A stretch of DNA of 10,737 bases from Zancudomyces culisetae (GCA_001969505.1 LSSK01000428.1:1-10737), one strand, 5' to 3'; counted from the stretch's first letter, positions 1-8,432 are shown. Numbers and translations: made by a program. The notes: generated by a model not told the origin, from the sequence alone.

Positions 1-358
1 TCTTGTTAGCAGATTTATAAGTACTAGTATTATAGTTGTAATTTTTATTTAATTTAATGATTAAATGTTTGCTGTGTACTCAGAATGTTTATACTGAACC
101 TGATCTTTAGTCATCTTTTACTTGGTATCTACATTTTTTTATTTTTTCTATAGTATACTAGTGGAATAACATTGAATATCCACACTTTCGCCTGATTTTA
201 TTTTCACATGACTAATTTTTAGTTAACTGTACAACTGGTAACGTTTTTCAAAATCATCAGCAATTAATTTGTTTAAAATCAAGGATTCATTTTGAAGAAA
301 TATTACCCACTTCCTCAACACAAAATAAAAAAACAAAACGAGATTGCAAGATAGACAA
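1..358. other. 5' flank of the CFIm25 gene, no gene recognised
   Basis: This AT-rich stretch contains no open frame that I can support on either strand. It should hold the promoter and 5' leader of the CFIm25 gene. It ends in an A-rich leader just before the ATG at 359. Any upstream gene tail cannot be identified. Confidence 0.5.
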
Positions 359-1166
359 ATGAGCTCACCGACGTTGGATATATATCCGCTAGAAAACTAT
401 CCTATATCCTACAAAGAGGCTCAAACCGAGGAGGATCCGTCAATTCAATCACGGATGAAACGGCTACAACTTGAGTATTCCGAATCGGGAAAGCCTAGAA
501 TCTCTGTAGAAGCTGCCTTGGTGGTTCATGAAAACAATTTTCCTCACATGTTATTTTTTAAAATAGCAAACTCATTCTTTAAATTACCGGGAGACTACCT
601 AAAGCCTGGAGAAAACGAAGTAGAGGGTCTGAAAAAACGATTAAACATGAAATTGGCACCATTGAAATCAGATGCACCAGACGAGACCGAGGTTGAGGAT
701 TTGGACTGGGATGTTACAGAGCTACTGGCGACTTGGTGGAGGCCCAATTTTGAAAACTACATGGTATGTAACCGATTTATTTGACTTTTTCAAATCATTC
801 TGCTATATAAATATTATTCGTAAATGCTATATTTACTGATTTGGTAAAAAAATCAAATAATCTTGGACTAATGAAATTCTTTGATTGTATAAATTGTATA
901 TTAAAATACATGCCATCGATGTAAAAAAAATCACATAGTATCCTTATAAACCGGCGCATGTAACAAGGCCAAAGGAAATAAAACGAATTTATATGGTTCA
1001 ATTACCTGAAAAACGAAAACTTTGTCTCCCGAAGAATATAAAAATAGTTGCGGTTCCATTGTTTGAACTGTATGAAAATAGTACCAAGTACGGAACACAG
1101 ATACCAGCTTTAGCTCACAATATGTCTAGATATTCATACAACACCCACAAACCGGCTTCGTATTAA
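359..1166 (+). CDS. NUDT21: Cleavage factor Im 25 kDa subunit (CFIm25/NUDT21/CPSF5), two exons
   Basis: Exons are 359-763 and 939-1166, giving 210 residues (human has 227). The 175-nt phase-0 intron starts GTATGT and ends ATAG. CFIm25 is the UGUA-binding subunit of nuclear cleavage factor Im, which selects poly(A) sites. Seen in the sequence: the family start IYPLENYPISYKE (residues 8-20), the degenerate Nudix core with FFKLPGDYLKPGENEVEGLK (73-92), then WWRPNFENYM running across the splice into YPYKPAHVTRPKE, and LPKNIKIVAVPLFELYE near 164-181. The Nudix box lacks the usual catalytic glutamates, as expected for an RNA-binding rather than hydrolytic member. FFKLPG and the arginine near 47, equivalent to RNA-contacting positions in the human protein, are kept. 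An insert of several residues lies before WWRPN. The first ATG is 359; the frame runs upstream only to a non-ATG codon. It converges with the PRKRIP1 gene. Confidence 0.95.
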
Positions 1167-1451
1167 ATCATTTCATTTGTTTTTAATGTATTTTGGTATT
1201 TTTCCTATCTATCAGCATGGTGCCGATTTTTTTACTAGGCTGAAATAAATTGGCTTGAAATAAATGTACAGAAAGAAAAATAAAACAGTTAAGTATGCTA
1301 GGATAAGTTAGTTCCGGAGTCTGATATGGTAGTACAATTCTTCATTTTATCCTCACAATTCTATCTAAACTGTAGCTACAACACTTTGGTTCGTTGAAAA
1401 GTACAAAAGTATGGGTAAAGGTTCAAGGTTAGTTGCTCTGCCATTCAATAG
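1167..1451. other. Convergent 3' intergenic region with poly(A) signals
   Basis: This is the shared 3' region of the convergent CFIm25 (+) and PRKRIP1 (-) genes. On the plus strand, AATAAA occurs at 1244-1249, 1259-1264 and 1279-1284, and TGTA, the binding core of CFIm25 itself, at 1187-1190 and 1265-1268. The first two AATAAA copies lie in a near-tandem duplication of GGCTTGAAATAAAT (about 1239-1264). No minus-strand AATAAA is obvious. No gene is seen. Confidence 0.5.
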
Positions 1452-2372
1452 CTATTCATCGATTATGTTTGTAAATGTGCGATGTCTAGAACTAGTCTTG
1501 GCACTATTTTCGTCAGAGGAAATGTTCGTGCCGTGTAGTGGGTTTGTGTCTTTATTGTGTGTGCTTGACACCAGTGGTTCTGCATCTGAATCTGAAATCA
1601 GTGACTTTATATTTAGATCATCCCCCTGTTCGGATAAAGCAAAGGTGTTTGGAACCATCTTAAACTGGTTACTTGTCTCTGGCTCGGCTAGCTTTTCAAG
1701 ATTCACCTTTTTTTTGTCACCATTATTGCGCCTTCGTTGTCGCTGTTCTTTCCGCTTTTTCCGTTTGTTTTCTTCGACTTCCTCAATCTTTCGCTTTTTT
1801 TCCTCGAAATCCAAAATTTTTTGCTCCTATATTGACATCATAAAGATATTAATATCACTTCAAGGGAATATATGCGGGAATGATCGTATTAAGGTAATAA
1901 AAAATAAATTACTTTTTTAGCTTCACGTTCCATGTGTGATTGTCTAGCTAGCTCTTTTCGTCTCAGGTTTCTATACAAATGGAAATCCCCACTTCCGGCA
2001 CCAGCGCTGGAACCTGTATGTATGTATGTATGCTTTGTTTATAATTTTTAAATTAAGGAACAAATTATAGTGAGATTGTTACATGCATAAAATCTGAGGT
2101 AGATTTCCGCAGTGAGGTTTTTCTTTATTACCTGTGTACGTTTTGATAATCTCTGGTGGTTCGTTGACATAGCTTTCTGATCTCTTTTTTGGCTCTGGTA
2201 TATGCACAGGCTTTTCCGGATTTTTAAGCAGTTTTAACAACCTTACCCGCTGTTGTTGGATTGGATTCAAGTTATGTAGATTATAAACCTCGCCAGTTTC
2301 CGGATCAACAAATCCCCTCGGATGTTTTTTTACCTTTTGATCTGTGACCTCGTGTTGTGAATTATCTTCCAT
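1452..2372 (-). CDS. PRKRIP1: PRKRIP1-like (DUF1168) spliceosome-associated protein, three exons
   Basis: Exons run 2372-2132, 2013-1913 and 1826-1452, giving 238 residues (human PRKRIP1 has 184). Human PRKRIP1 is a component of catalytically activated spliceosomes, so a nuclear splicing role is expected. The family signature is rebuilt exactly across the first splice: [11 protein letters not shown] (51-61), PPEIIKTYT at the exon end, then [20 protein letters not shown] (81-100). The rest of exon 2 and the start of exon 3 form a charged, coiled-coil-like helix, followed by a basic run [13 protein letters not shown] (135-147) that is a likely nuclear signal. The serine-rich, acidic tail beyond about 160 is not conserved. 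Introns are 118 nt (GTAATA, phase 1) and 86 nt (GTAATT, phase 0). The N-terminal [13 protein letters not shown] segment is longer than in animals. It is transcribed in the same direction as TPS2, with its start 316 nt beyond the TPS2 stop. Confidence 0.9.
2015..2032. repeat. TGTA tetranucleotide microsatellite at a splice acceptor
   Basis: Four and a half copies of TGTA lie inside intron 1 of the PRKRIP1 gene. Read on the minus (sense) strand, they form the end of the intron: the CATA-type repeat runs straight into the acceptor ACAG and replaces the usual pyrimidine tract. Confidence 0.85.
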
Positions 2373-2688
2373 ATTCTTCTCTGCTTCTAGAATTGTGCAA
2401 GTTCGAGTAGTTTTTAGCGAATTCGAAAATCAAAGTGTTGTAAATTCGATTAGTGTTATAAACTTATAAATTTCGTTTTAAACCATTATTTTATTTGCTT
2501 TCAAGTTAAGTGGCCAATCAGCATTTTTAAAAAAAAGTTAAATAGCCCAAAATAAAAATTAAAAAAAAAACTTTATGGACAAATCAAAAATGTAAACTGA
2601 CATTCAAACATTAGCAAAAGAGCCTGGAAGCTACAATCGTATCTCTCCTGTATTGCCTCCATCTCCTCAAAGCAATTTGAAATTAAAG
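2373..2688. promoter_or_regulatory. Intergenic between TPS2 3' end and PRKRIP1 5' end
   Basis: This 316-nt AT-rich spacer separates two minus-strand genes. It must hold the TPS2 terminator or poly(A) region and the PRKRIP1 promoter. A-rich tracts occur near 2528-2570. I find no canonical AATAAA on the minus strand for TPS2 and no open frame of note. Confidence 0.4.
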
Positions 2689-5495
2689 TTAAGTTAAAGT
2701 CGCAAAAAAATCTGTCAGTTCTTTAGAAGAACGAACGCTCCATGCAGCAGAGGTTTTCTTATTTGGAGGACCTACTAGTACGGTAAAGTAATTTTGATCC
2801 GCTGCATCAGGTTGAAAGAGACTCTGGGATAGACTTGCGCTGGACATACACGGTTTCAAAGTACCAGAGGTATTGTTTGGCAAGAGGTTTGGGAAGGAAG
2901 GAATTTGGTTTTGCTCGGCAACAAAGTCATTTATAGCTTTGAACATATCCTCATCAGTCCGATCATCGCCAGCTACAAATACAAAGTCGTATGGGGAATC
3001 GGAAGGGTTTGAGTTGAGGATTCGTGAAACTATTTCGCCTTTGTTTACCACAGAAGGTCGTACCTCAAGACATTTTTTACCAACAACAACTTCTACGGGC
3101 ATATTAGAGGCAATGACACCTTCTAAATAGTCCATACATTGGTTGCACTGGAATGTGCCGTATTCAGGGTCGGCATTGCGATAATGCCAAGTTATTGCAG
3201 CCTTTTTCTCCTCAATAAATGACCCTTTGGTTCTTTCTGTATAAAATTCAAAAATCGATTTGATTTTGGGCATCCATGATAAATCCAAACGCTCAACCAG
3301 ACTGATCCATTCACCATGAGGGTTTCTAATAAATCCACCGTGCTCTCCACTCATTCCAAGACCTTTTATGTGGCCCATATGTTTATCCAGAAATTCTATG
3401 TCTCTTCCCGAGATCACCCACACTGTATTTCTTTCATCCTTACAGAGGGAGGCCAGAGTATGAACTGTCTCTTCATCCAACAGTGCCATTGATGGAATGT
3501 TTGTTATAGGTGTCAAAGTTCCGTCGTAATCTAACAGCAAAAGCCTTTTGCTGCTAGTGCGGTATCTCGAAGATATCATAAGCCTATCAAGCTCTTTGGT
3601 ATTTGAAATATCATACTGAGCAAAATTTTTCCGTATACTGTTGATAAAGGAGCTGGCCCACAACTCGGAGTTGTGTGAATACACATATGCGTACATTTGT
3701 TTGTGCCTTTGCTCCTTTTCTACTTCTGACATCAACAAAGCTTTGTTGATTGAAGATGCAACACTATACATATTCCACGGGTTGGTTTGGATTGCTCCAC
3801 ACATTGATCCTGCCGTCCCTGTAAATTCACTTAATATTAGCGGGCTATGTTTTTCATTTTGACAGGCTATATACTCCAACGATACTGTATTCATTCCTGA
3901 CCTCACCGACATGATTAATCCTAAATCGGCAATGTTAAGAAGAGCCAAATATTTATCATTCTCAATATATGTACGATGAAAATGAACTGGGACAAACTCA
4001 AGCGATCCGTAGATACTATTTATCTGTGTGACCCTCTCTGAGATTTTTGCCTCCAACTTTGCGTCTCTTATTTGACCTGGCTGTGATATTTGTACCAAAA
4101 CAACTTTGTTTCTCCACTCTGGATATTCTTTCAGAAAGCACTCGAACGCATCGAGCTTGTGAGTGATTCCGCTGACTGTATCCATTTTATCACGACCGAC
4201 TATTATCTTTTTACCCTCAAACATCTTCAATATTGCCCTTTCCTTCTCCAAAACACTTGGTTGCTTTCGAACCCTCTCTAACTCTTCTACATTTATACCA
4301 ATTGGAACTATCTCCAGCGATACAAACGTATTGTTATATTCTACTCCTTTTGGTGTTGTTTCTACTCCCAATATCCGTGTACACGAGCTACAAAAATGCC
4401 TGGAATACGAAAACGTCTGGAAACCTATGGTGTTACTGTGTAGCATTCCCTCCAATATTTCTACCCTCTCTATTTTTTTTATTAACAGATTCTCAACCAT
4501 TATATACCCAATTGAAGTTTTTCTTGTTAATTACTTCATTAAATCATCAAATATTGTGGCTATACTTTACTAAGTATGTTGATTTTTGTTAATTTACCTG
4601 GAAGAGACCTGAATATTTCGAAACTCGGAAAAGTAATGTGGAAAAACAATCCTATTCTTATGTTCTTTACTCTTTCTCTTAGCATCTTTGGTAATAACAG
4701 CAGGTGATAGTCATTGATCCACACTATATCCAATCATGTCTCATATTTACTTTGCTGTTTAAAAGCAATTTTTAATATATAAAATTTTATATACAAGATT
4801 GTATAATATTGCTTTATTTACCTATAGTATCGCTTTCACATAGTGGTGCAATTACGTCCGCAAATGCCTCATTTACCTTGATATAGCCTTTCCAGTAGCT
4901 AGTGTTTGGTCTCGCCTCATCAGGTAGTGGAATATAATGTAAAAAGGGCCAAAGCACTATTATCCACGTTTATTTGTTACACATTTAGTCCAAGCCGCTT
5001 CAATCAGCTTTTTTTTTACTCTTATCATATTTCTAATGAATTCTTTACGCTAGGTAAAAAATATATTATACTATTCCTATGCGTTTGCATAAAAAAAGGG
5101 GGAAAATTAAAACAGTTACCTTTTTTACAATAACCTTCATAGTGGTTGTATGCGTCAGCTTGATCCAACAATACCGGAACTTGTCTCTCATTTGACCACA
5201 ATTCCTGCTTCAGTTTGGTAATGTCACTAGCATCCAACGTAGACACATTTTTCTCTGATTTATCTTCTTCCAGGATAGTTCCTAAATGTCCAACTGTAAT
5301 GTACTCAGAGTACTTTTCCTTTGCTATCTTTTTTAAGCTTCTGATTCCCTCATATAGTGCTGCATGATCTCTTCTATTTTCAAACTGAAAACCACAACCG
5401 TTGCCATCCCTACCCTTCACTTTTACAAAGGTTGGCAAAAAGTGTGATGCGATTATTAGCTTTTCTTTACCTGTTCTGTCTATCGCCACTGTCAT
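2689..5495 (-). CDS. TPS2: Trehalose-6-phosphate phosphatase, Tps2-type (degenerate GT20 domain + HAD phosphatase), four exons
   Basis: Exons are 5495-5120, 4956-4822, 4723-4598 and 4469-2689, giving 805 residues (yeast Tps2 has 896). It converts trehalose 6-phosphate to trehalose in the cytosol, normally within the trehalose synthase complex. The GT20 synthase-like half covers about 10-480, with LWPFLHY (127-133), WINDYHLLLLP (172-182), LPERVEILEGML rebuilt across intron 3, and GRDKMDTVSG (304-313). The HAD phosphatase half has every catalytic motif: DYDGT (526-530), SGRD (566-569), GEHGG (587-591), VNKGE with its lysine (689), and GDDRTDEDMF (713-722). In the synthase half, the lysine of the active RLDYxKG motif is Ser312, so synthase activity is unlikely. 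Introns are 163, 98 and 128 nt, all phase 1 (GTAACT, GTAAAT, GTAAAT). A stop lies in frame upstream of the ATG at 5495. Confidence 0.95.
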
Positions 5496-5604
5496 TTCGA
5501 GTCAATTTTGTTTTTATCCTTCTTTAAGAGTATTTTTCTTGTTATTTAACAAAAATATATATAATAAAAATAAGACGTTTTACCACTTCCTACGAGACTG
5601 CTCC
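5496..5604. promoter_or_regulatory. Possible bidirectional promoter between TPS2 and a candidate + strand gene
   Basis: This 109-nt AT-rich gap lies between the TPS2 start (minus) and the ATG of the candidate gene at 5605 (plus). It is a shared promoter only if that gene is real. No AGGGG/CCCCT stress element is present here, nor in the next 500 nt upstream of TPS2. Confidence 0.3.
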
Positions 5605-6392
5605 ATGATTATACTAGTTTCCAATTGGGGGAAGTTTACGTTATCCACACTGTAGCATTTCGGTTAATTCGTTTTTTTTTGTTTTTTTTTTGCATATTTG
5701 CTGGTTGATATTTTTTGCGTTTAATTTCACCAATTACGACTATTAAATTGGAACTGGACACACTCAAATAAATCACAGGGTTTCTCGCTTTATGATTTAA
5801 TCAAAGCACAATTGCATGACATTTACAGTTAGCGCATTTTTTTTATCAAGGATGCATAATTGGTTTTCTTTGAGCTAATTTCACAGGCCCAAAAAAAAAA
5901 GTGTCGAAAATTACCAAACTCGCATATATAGGAAACACAACTGCCTTAAGGCCCTTCCTCAGCATACAAACCTCCATTTGACAAGTCCTTTGCGCCACAT
6001 TCAATTTCGAAAAAAATATTATTTGCTGTGTATTATGTATTTATTGGGAGCATTGATTTTGTAAATAATACCATTTCACTAGGGATAGCAATTCCCTATC
6101 TGCAATTTTCAACTTTCCAGGTCAAATGAAGCTAGGCAATATTCAATCGAGAGAATTTGTAAACATAAAATCAAAACACGTTACGCAACGGATTTCGAGT
6201 GGCGCTCCTCAAACATGATGTAAGAATCAACATGGTTTACGCAATATACTACCTGTCTCATAAAAGGAGTTATGTAAAAAGGCATAATAGCCTTGATAAG
6301 TATACTTTGAGCATATCTGACCATTAATGGTGTTACTTTTTTTTTGCTTATCCAATTGTAGTATGTCTTCTCTAAACGGATCTTCAAGTTGA
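5605..6392 (+). CDS. Candidate small single-pass membrane protein, four exons (model inferred)
   Basis: This gene is not recognised. I built it by joining short open frames at GT-AG sites: 5605-5651, 5887-6060, 6121-6219 and 6362-6392, giving 116 residues. Introns are 235 nt (GTAGCA to TTTCACAG), 60 nt (GTAAAT to TTTCCAG) and 141 nt (GTAAGA to a T9 tract and TTGTAG), all phase 2. The model has a basic middle (PKKKSVENYQTRIYRK), a likely membrane helix (YYLLCIMYLLGALIL, about 60-74), a charged segment (SIERICKHKIKTRYATDF) and a serine-rich end MSSLNGSSS. A mitochondrial inner-membrane protein is one guess, from the basic stretch before the helix; no family is assigned. Parts of exons 2 and 3 are richer in GC than the flanks. 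The first exon is the weakest. A competing minus-strand exon chain overlaps the 3' half. Confidence 0.35.
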
Positions 6393-6948
6393 AAAGGAGA
6401 AATACTGGTAGATTATGAATACAGCACGCATCAGAAATTTAACAGGAACCAGGTTCTACTTTTATTTATATTTGTTTGAGAATTACTCTTACCATCTTAG
6501 GCTTTACTTTGTTGGTGTCAGTGTGTGTATGATAAATTCTCTTCATTTTCCTGTTTAACTAAAAAAAAAGTAGATGTAAATTCCGAAGTATATATATTTA
6601 CAATATGAATATATAATACTAAGTGGGTGTATAATCATGCTTTTGGTTATTTTCAGGGAGAATCGCTCACTTGTGTATTTCATCCCTATGGAGCAGTGGC
6701 GATTCATCTAACCAATTTATTTTTGTTCTGCTTCTTGAATTCAGAAACAGGTATTAATGACTAGCATCAGAACAACCACGTGTTTTATTTCTTTATCCTT
6801 TTATAATTGACATTTGTAGCATGAATGTGTTAATAAATGGTAGTAACAATAACTTCATCGCTTGAAGCTATTTACACAAAATGGTACCACGTGTTATAAC
6901 TGGAATTTGTTTAAAGTTGACTTTAGATATTTAAAAATATAAACAAAA
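6393..6948. other. Gene-poor stretch with conflicting short open frames
   Basis: No gene can be fixed here. On the minus strand, exon-like pieces at about 6753-6671 (containing NWLDESPLLHRDEIHK) and 6550-6493 (KMKRIYHTHTDTNKVKPKM) join in frame through a GTGAGC donor and an acceptor preceded by a T9 tract. On the plus strand, a short frame at 6658-6750 (containing ESLTCVFHPYGAVAIHLTN) is flanked by TTTTCAG and GTATTA. The two interpretations exclude each other at 6671-6750. Confidence 0.25.
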
Positions 6949-7119
6949 CTAGTTCATATATCCTTCACACCAAATTGGCACAGCTTTAATCGATGTTCCA
7001 CCCCTTTTTAAATTGTGAATAAAACCTAAATGGGTATTGTAAGTATTTTTTAAGAACCTTATCCTCCAATGTTTAGCTTCTTTGCTTGAGGAAGATGTAT
7101 TAGTATCAAATAGGTTTAA
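6949..7119 (-). other. Exon-like open segment, unidentified
   Basis: This is an open frame of 56 codons with no early ATG. On its 5' side it is preceded by a plausible acceptor (GCATAG) downstream of a T-rich tract (about 7150-7175). Its translation has mixed, protein-like composition, with KEAKHWRIRFLKNTYNTHLG followed by FIHNLKRGGTSIKAVPIW, and does not look like an AT-rich shadow frame. I do not recognise the family. Neighbouring exons could not be fixed, and the frame may be chance. Confidence 0.2.
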
Positions 7120-7634
7120 CTATGCTTTATCATACCAATCACCTTATAAAGAGGTGGGAAAAGAAAAAAAAGAAAAGCGGTATATATGAAAAACAAGAAT
7201 AATGAGGGTAGGATTGGTTAAACACTTAAAACGCCGATTTTGAATAGTTAGATCTTTTCGCGTTTGCCCAAAATAGATAATTAGTTAGCTTTCTATAAAA
7301 AAGTTTTTTTTTTTGGATGAATCAACAACCAATTAATTTTGGGCATAATTTTTTTTAATTTAATAGTAACATTGATTACATAAGAATTTATGAAAATCAC
7401 ACGTTAAATCGATAGTTACTCAAATTACATCTGAAATAGGCGTTTTTCATATAGCCCGCACCAATCTAGATCAATGGAATCATGTTTTTCGAAAGCAAAA
7501 TACAAAAATTCTTTAATATAAAAACCATCTACAGTTCAGATTAAACCAAAAAAACCAAATGTAAAAGAACAGCAAAAAAGTATCTACTATAAACTCCTGG
7601 TGACAACCGTAATCACACACCAGTTTAATGGTTG
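7120..7634. other. Intergenic, no gene fixed
   Basis: AT-rich sequence with long T and A tracts. A minus-strand frame at about 7279-7145 (with GQTRKDLTIQNRRFKCLTNP) might be an upstream exon of the 6949-7119 segment, but I cannot place a good donor. Nothing else is supported. Confidence 0.3.
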
Positions 7635-7641
7635 AAAAAAA
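7635..7641 (-). terminator. RNA polymerase III terminator of tRNA-Ser
   Basis: A run of seven T on the minus strand starts 6 nt past the tRNA 3' end, which is a typical Pol III stop signal. Confidence 0.8.
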
Positions 7642-7646
7642 TAATT

Positions 7647-7728
7647 CGTCGGCGACAGGATTTGAACCTGTGCGGGCAGAGCCCAACAGATTTCTAGTCT
7701 GTCTCCTTAACCACTCGGACACACCGAC
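7647..7728 (-). tRNA. tRNA-Ser (anticodon AGA)
   Basis: This 82-nt cloverleaf has no intron. The acceptor stem GTCGGTG pairs with CGCCGAC (one T-G wobble), with discriminator G at 7647. The anticodon stem CAGA/TCTG carries the loop CTAGAAA, with AGA at 7695-7693. A long variable arm (GGGC-TCT-GCCC) marks a class II tRNA. The T arm is ACAGG/CCTGT. Internal promoters are visible: A box TGTCCGAGTGG and B box GGTTCAAATCC. AGA (read as IGA after editing) decodes UCU, UCC and UCA serine codons. Confidence 0.97.
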
Positions 7729-7919
7729 CATACGACAAAAAAAATTAAATAAATTTAGTTATAATATATAAATGACGTTTAGTGTGTATTATGTTTAGTT
7801 TTTTTAAACAAATATTACTGCTGAAGGAGTGTAGTATTTTGAGGACAACTTTATGAAATAGTATGGCTTGGTTAGATATTAAAAAATCTTAGCAAGTAAA
7901 AACTTGCCGACAGGTACGT
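7729..7919. other. Intergenic with a small inverted repeat
   Basis: This AT-rich gap includes a perfect 6-bp inverted repeat, GCAAGT-AAAA-ACTTGC, at 7892-7907. A strong splice-donor-like CAGGTACGT at 7911-7919 sits directly before the ATG of the next ORF. Confidence 0.4.
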
Positions 7920-8105
7920 ATGGATGTCGTTAAAGAAGAAAGTTTGATGACTATTCATTGTTTGCCTGAGCTTATCCCATATTTTTTTATTACGGCCCTT
8001 TTTTTCTTTGGGATACTCAGCAGCTATGTGAGAAATAAAATAAAAACGGATAAATGGCACAACCGTAATATATTTTTATGGTTGAATATGAAATACTGGG
8101 AATAA
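7920..8105 (+). CDS. Small single-pass membrane protein, weak resemblance to complex I MWFE (NDUFA1) subunit
   Basis: This open frame encodes 61 residues from the ATG at 7920, or 52 from an inner ATG at 7947, which would place the hydrophobic helix nearer the N-terminus. From that inner start it reads MTIHCLPELIPYFFITALFF, followed by a basic segment with KTDKWHNR and a tryptophan/methionine-rich end. Fungal NDUFA1/NIMM proteins have a similar plan: a short N-terminus with an ALIPY-like motif, one helix, then a basic stretch with a conserved W...MMERD. The family's final ERD and C-terminal tail are missing here, so the frame may be truncated, continue in an unseen exon, or be a chance reading of T-rich DNA. 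A consensus donor just before the ATG is a further warning. Confidence 0.3.
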   Translation: MDVVKEESLMTIHCLPELIPYFFITALFFFGILSSYVRNKIKTDKWHNRNIFLWLNMKYWE

Positions 8106-8253
8106 TGAGTACTCGAATTATGTACTTGCGATACACTAGGCCCCCAATAGCAATAGAAAATAGAATAAACCAGAAATGACTAGCTGCATTTCCTTGGTCT
8201 GCACCTTTAGGTCCAGAAGTTTTAGCCAATCGGCGTTGTGGAATAGTTTGATT
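8017..8253 (-). other. Coding-like segment with a RAMP4/SERP1-like tail, no resolvable gene model
   Basis: One minus-strand frame is open from 8253 to 8017 and reads RRLAKTSGPKGADQGNAASH and then a hydrophobic run FWFILFSIAIGGLVYR. The order (basic, AKTS, glycine-rich linker, single tail helix with GG) recalls the C-terminal half of RAMP4/SERP1/Ysy6, which guards the ER translocon. A stop (TAA, 8256-8254) closes the frame upstream, there is no ATG, and no AG acceptor exists between that stop and the segment, so it cannot be linked to an N-terminal exon. A second frame from an ATG near 8269 encodes 45 residues that also end in a hydrophobic tail. This may be a real small gene, a decayed one, or chance. 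Confidence 0.25.
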
Positions 8254-8432
8254 TTATGCACTTGATATTCCATACTAATGTGTATTGCACAATCTTCGAG
8301 AATTTATAATTCAACATACCTTTCAGCATTTTAGTTTTTATCAAGAATTTTCTATTTATTACCTGAAATAACAATAGGGAAAAATCCTGGGTTGCAAAGT
8401 AATTAATCGTATTGATTTTTTGCAATAAATAT

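Noticed and set aside
344-358. Upstream extension of the CFIm25 frame to position 344
   Set aside because: The codon at 344 is TTG, not ATG. The first ATG is 359 and fits the family's short N-terminus.
1411-1920. 169-codon plus-strand ORF
   Set aside because: It is antisense to exon 3 of the PRKRIP1 homologue. The translation is Ser/Phe/Arg-rich, as expected for the reverse of a Lys/Glu-rich coding region.
4470-4500. ATG at 4500 as the start of a 603-residue TPS2 product
   Set aside because: It lies inside intron 3. Splicing 4598 to 4469 restores the conserved FRSLPERVEILEGML, and exons 1 to 3 carry clear family motifs.
4090-4592. Several plus-strand ORFs of 63 to 136 codons
   Set aside because: They lie opposite TPS2 exon 4 and intron 3, and their translations resemble no protein family.
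5097-5101. AGGGG in TPS2 intron 1 as a functional stress element
   Set aside because: Several copies of this pentamer are expected by chance in a window of this size, and none clusters in the TPS2 promoter.
6181-6387. 68-codon minus-strand ORF as a stand-alone gene
   Set aside because: Its first codon is TTG, it overlaps two exons of the plus-strand candidate, and a second minus frame is equally open here. It is kept only as a competing model.
7513-7731. 72-codon minus-strand ORF
   Set aside because: It is read through the tRNA-Ser gene. The clear cloverleaf, A and B boxes and Pol III terminator explain the sequence.
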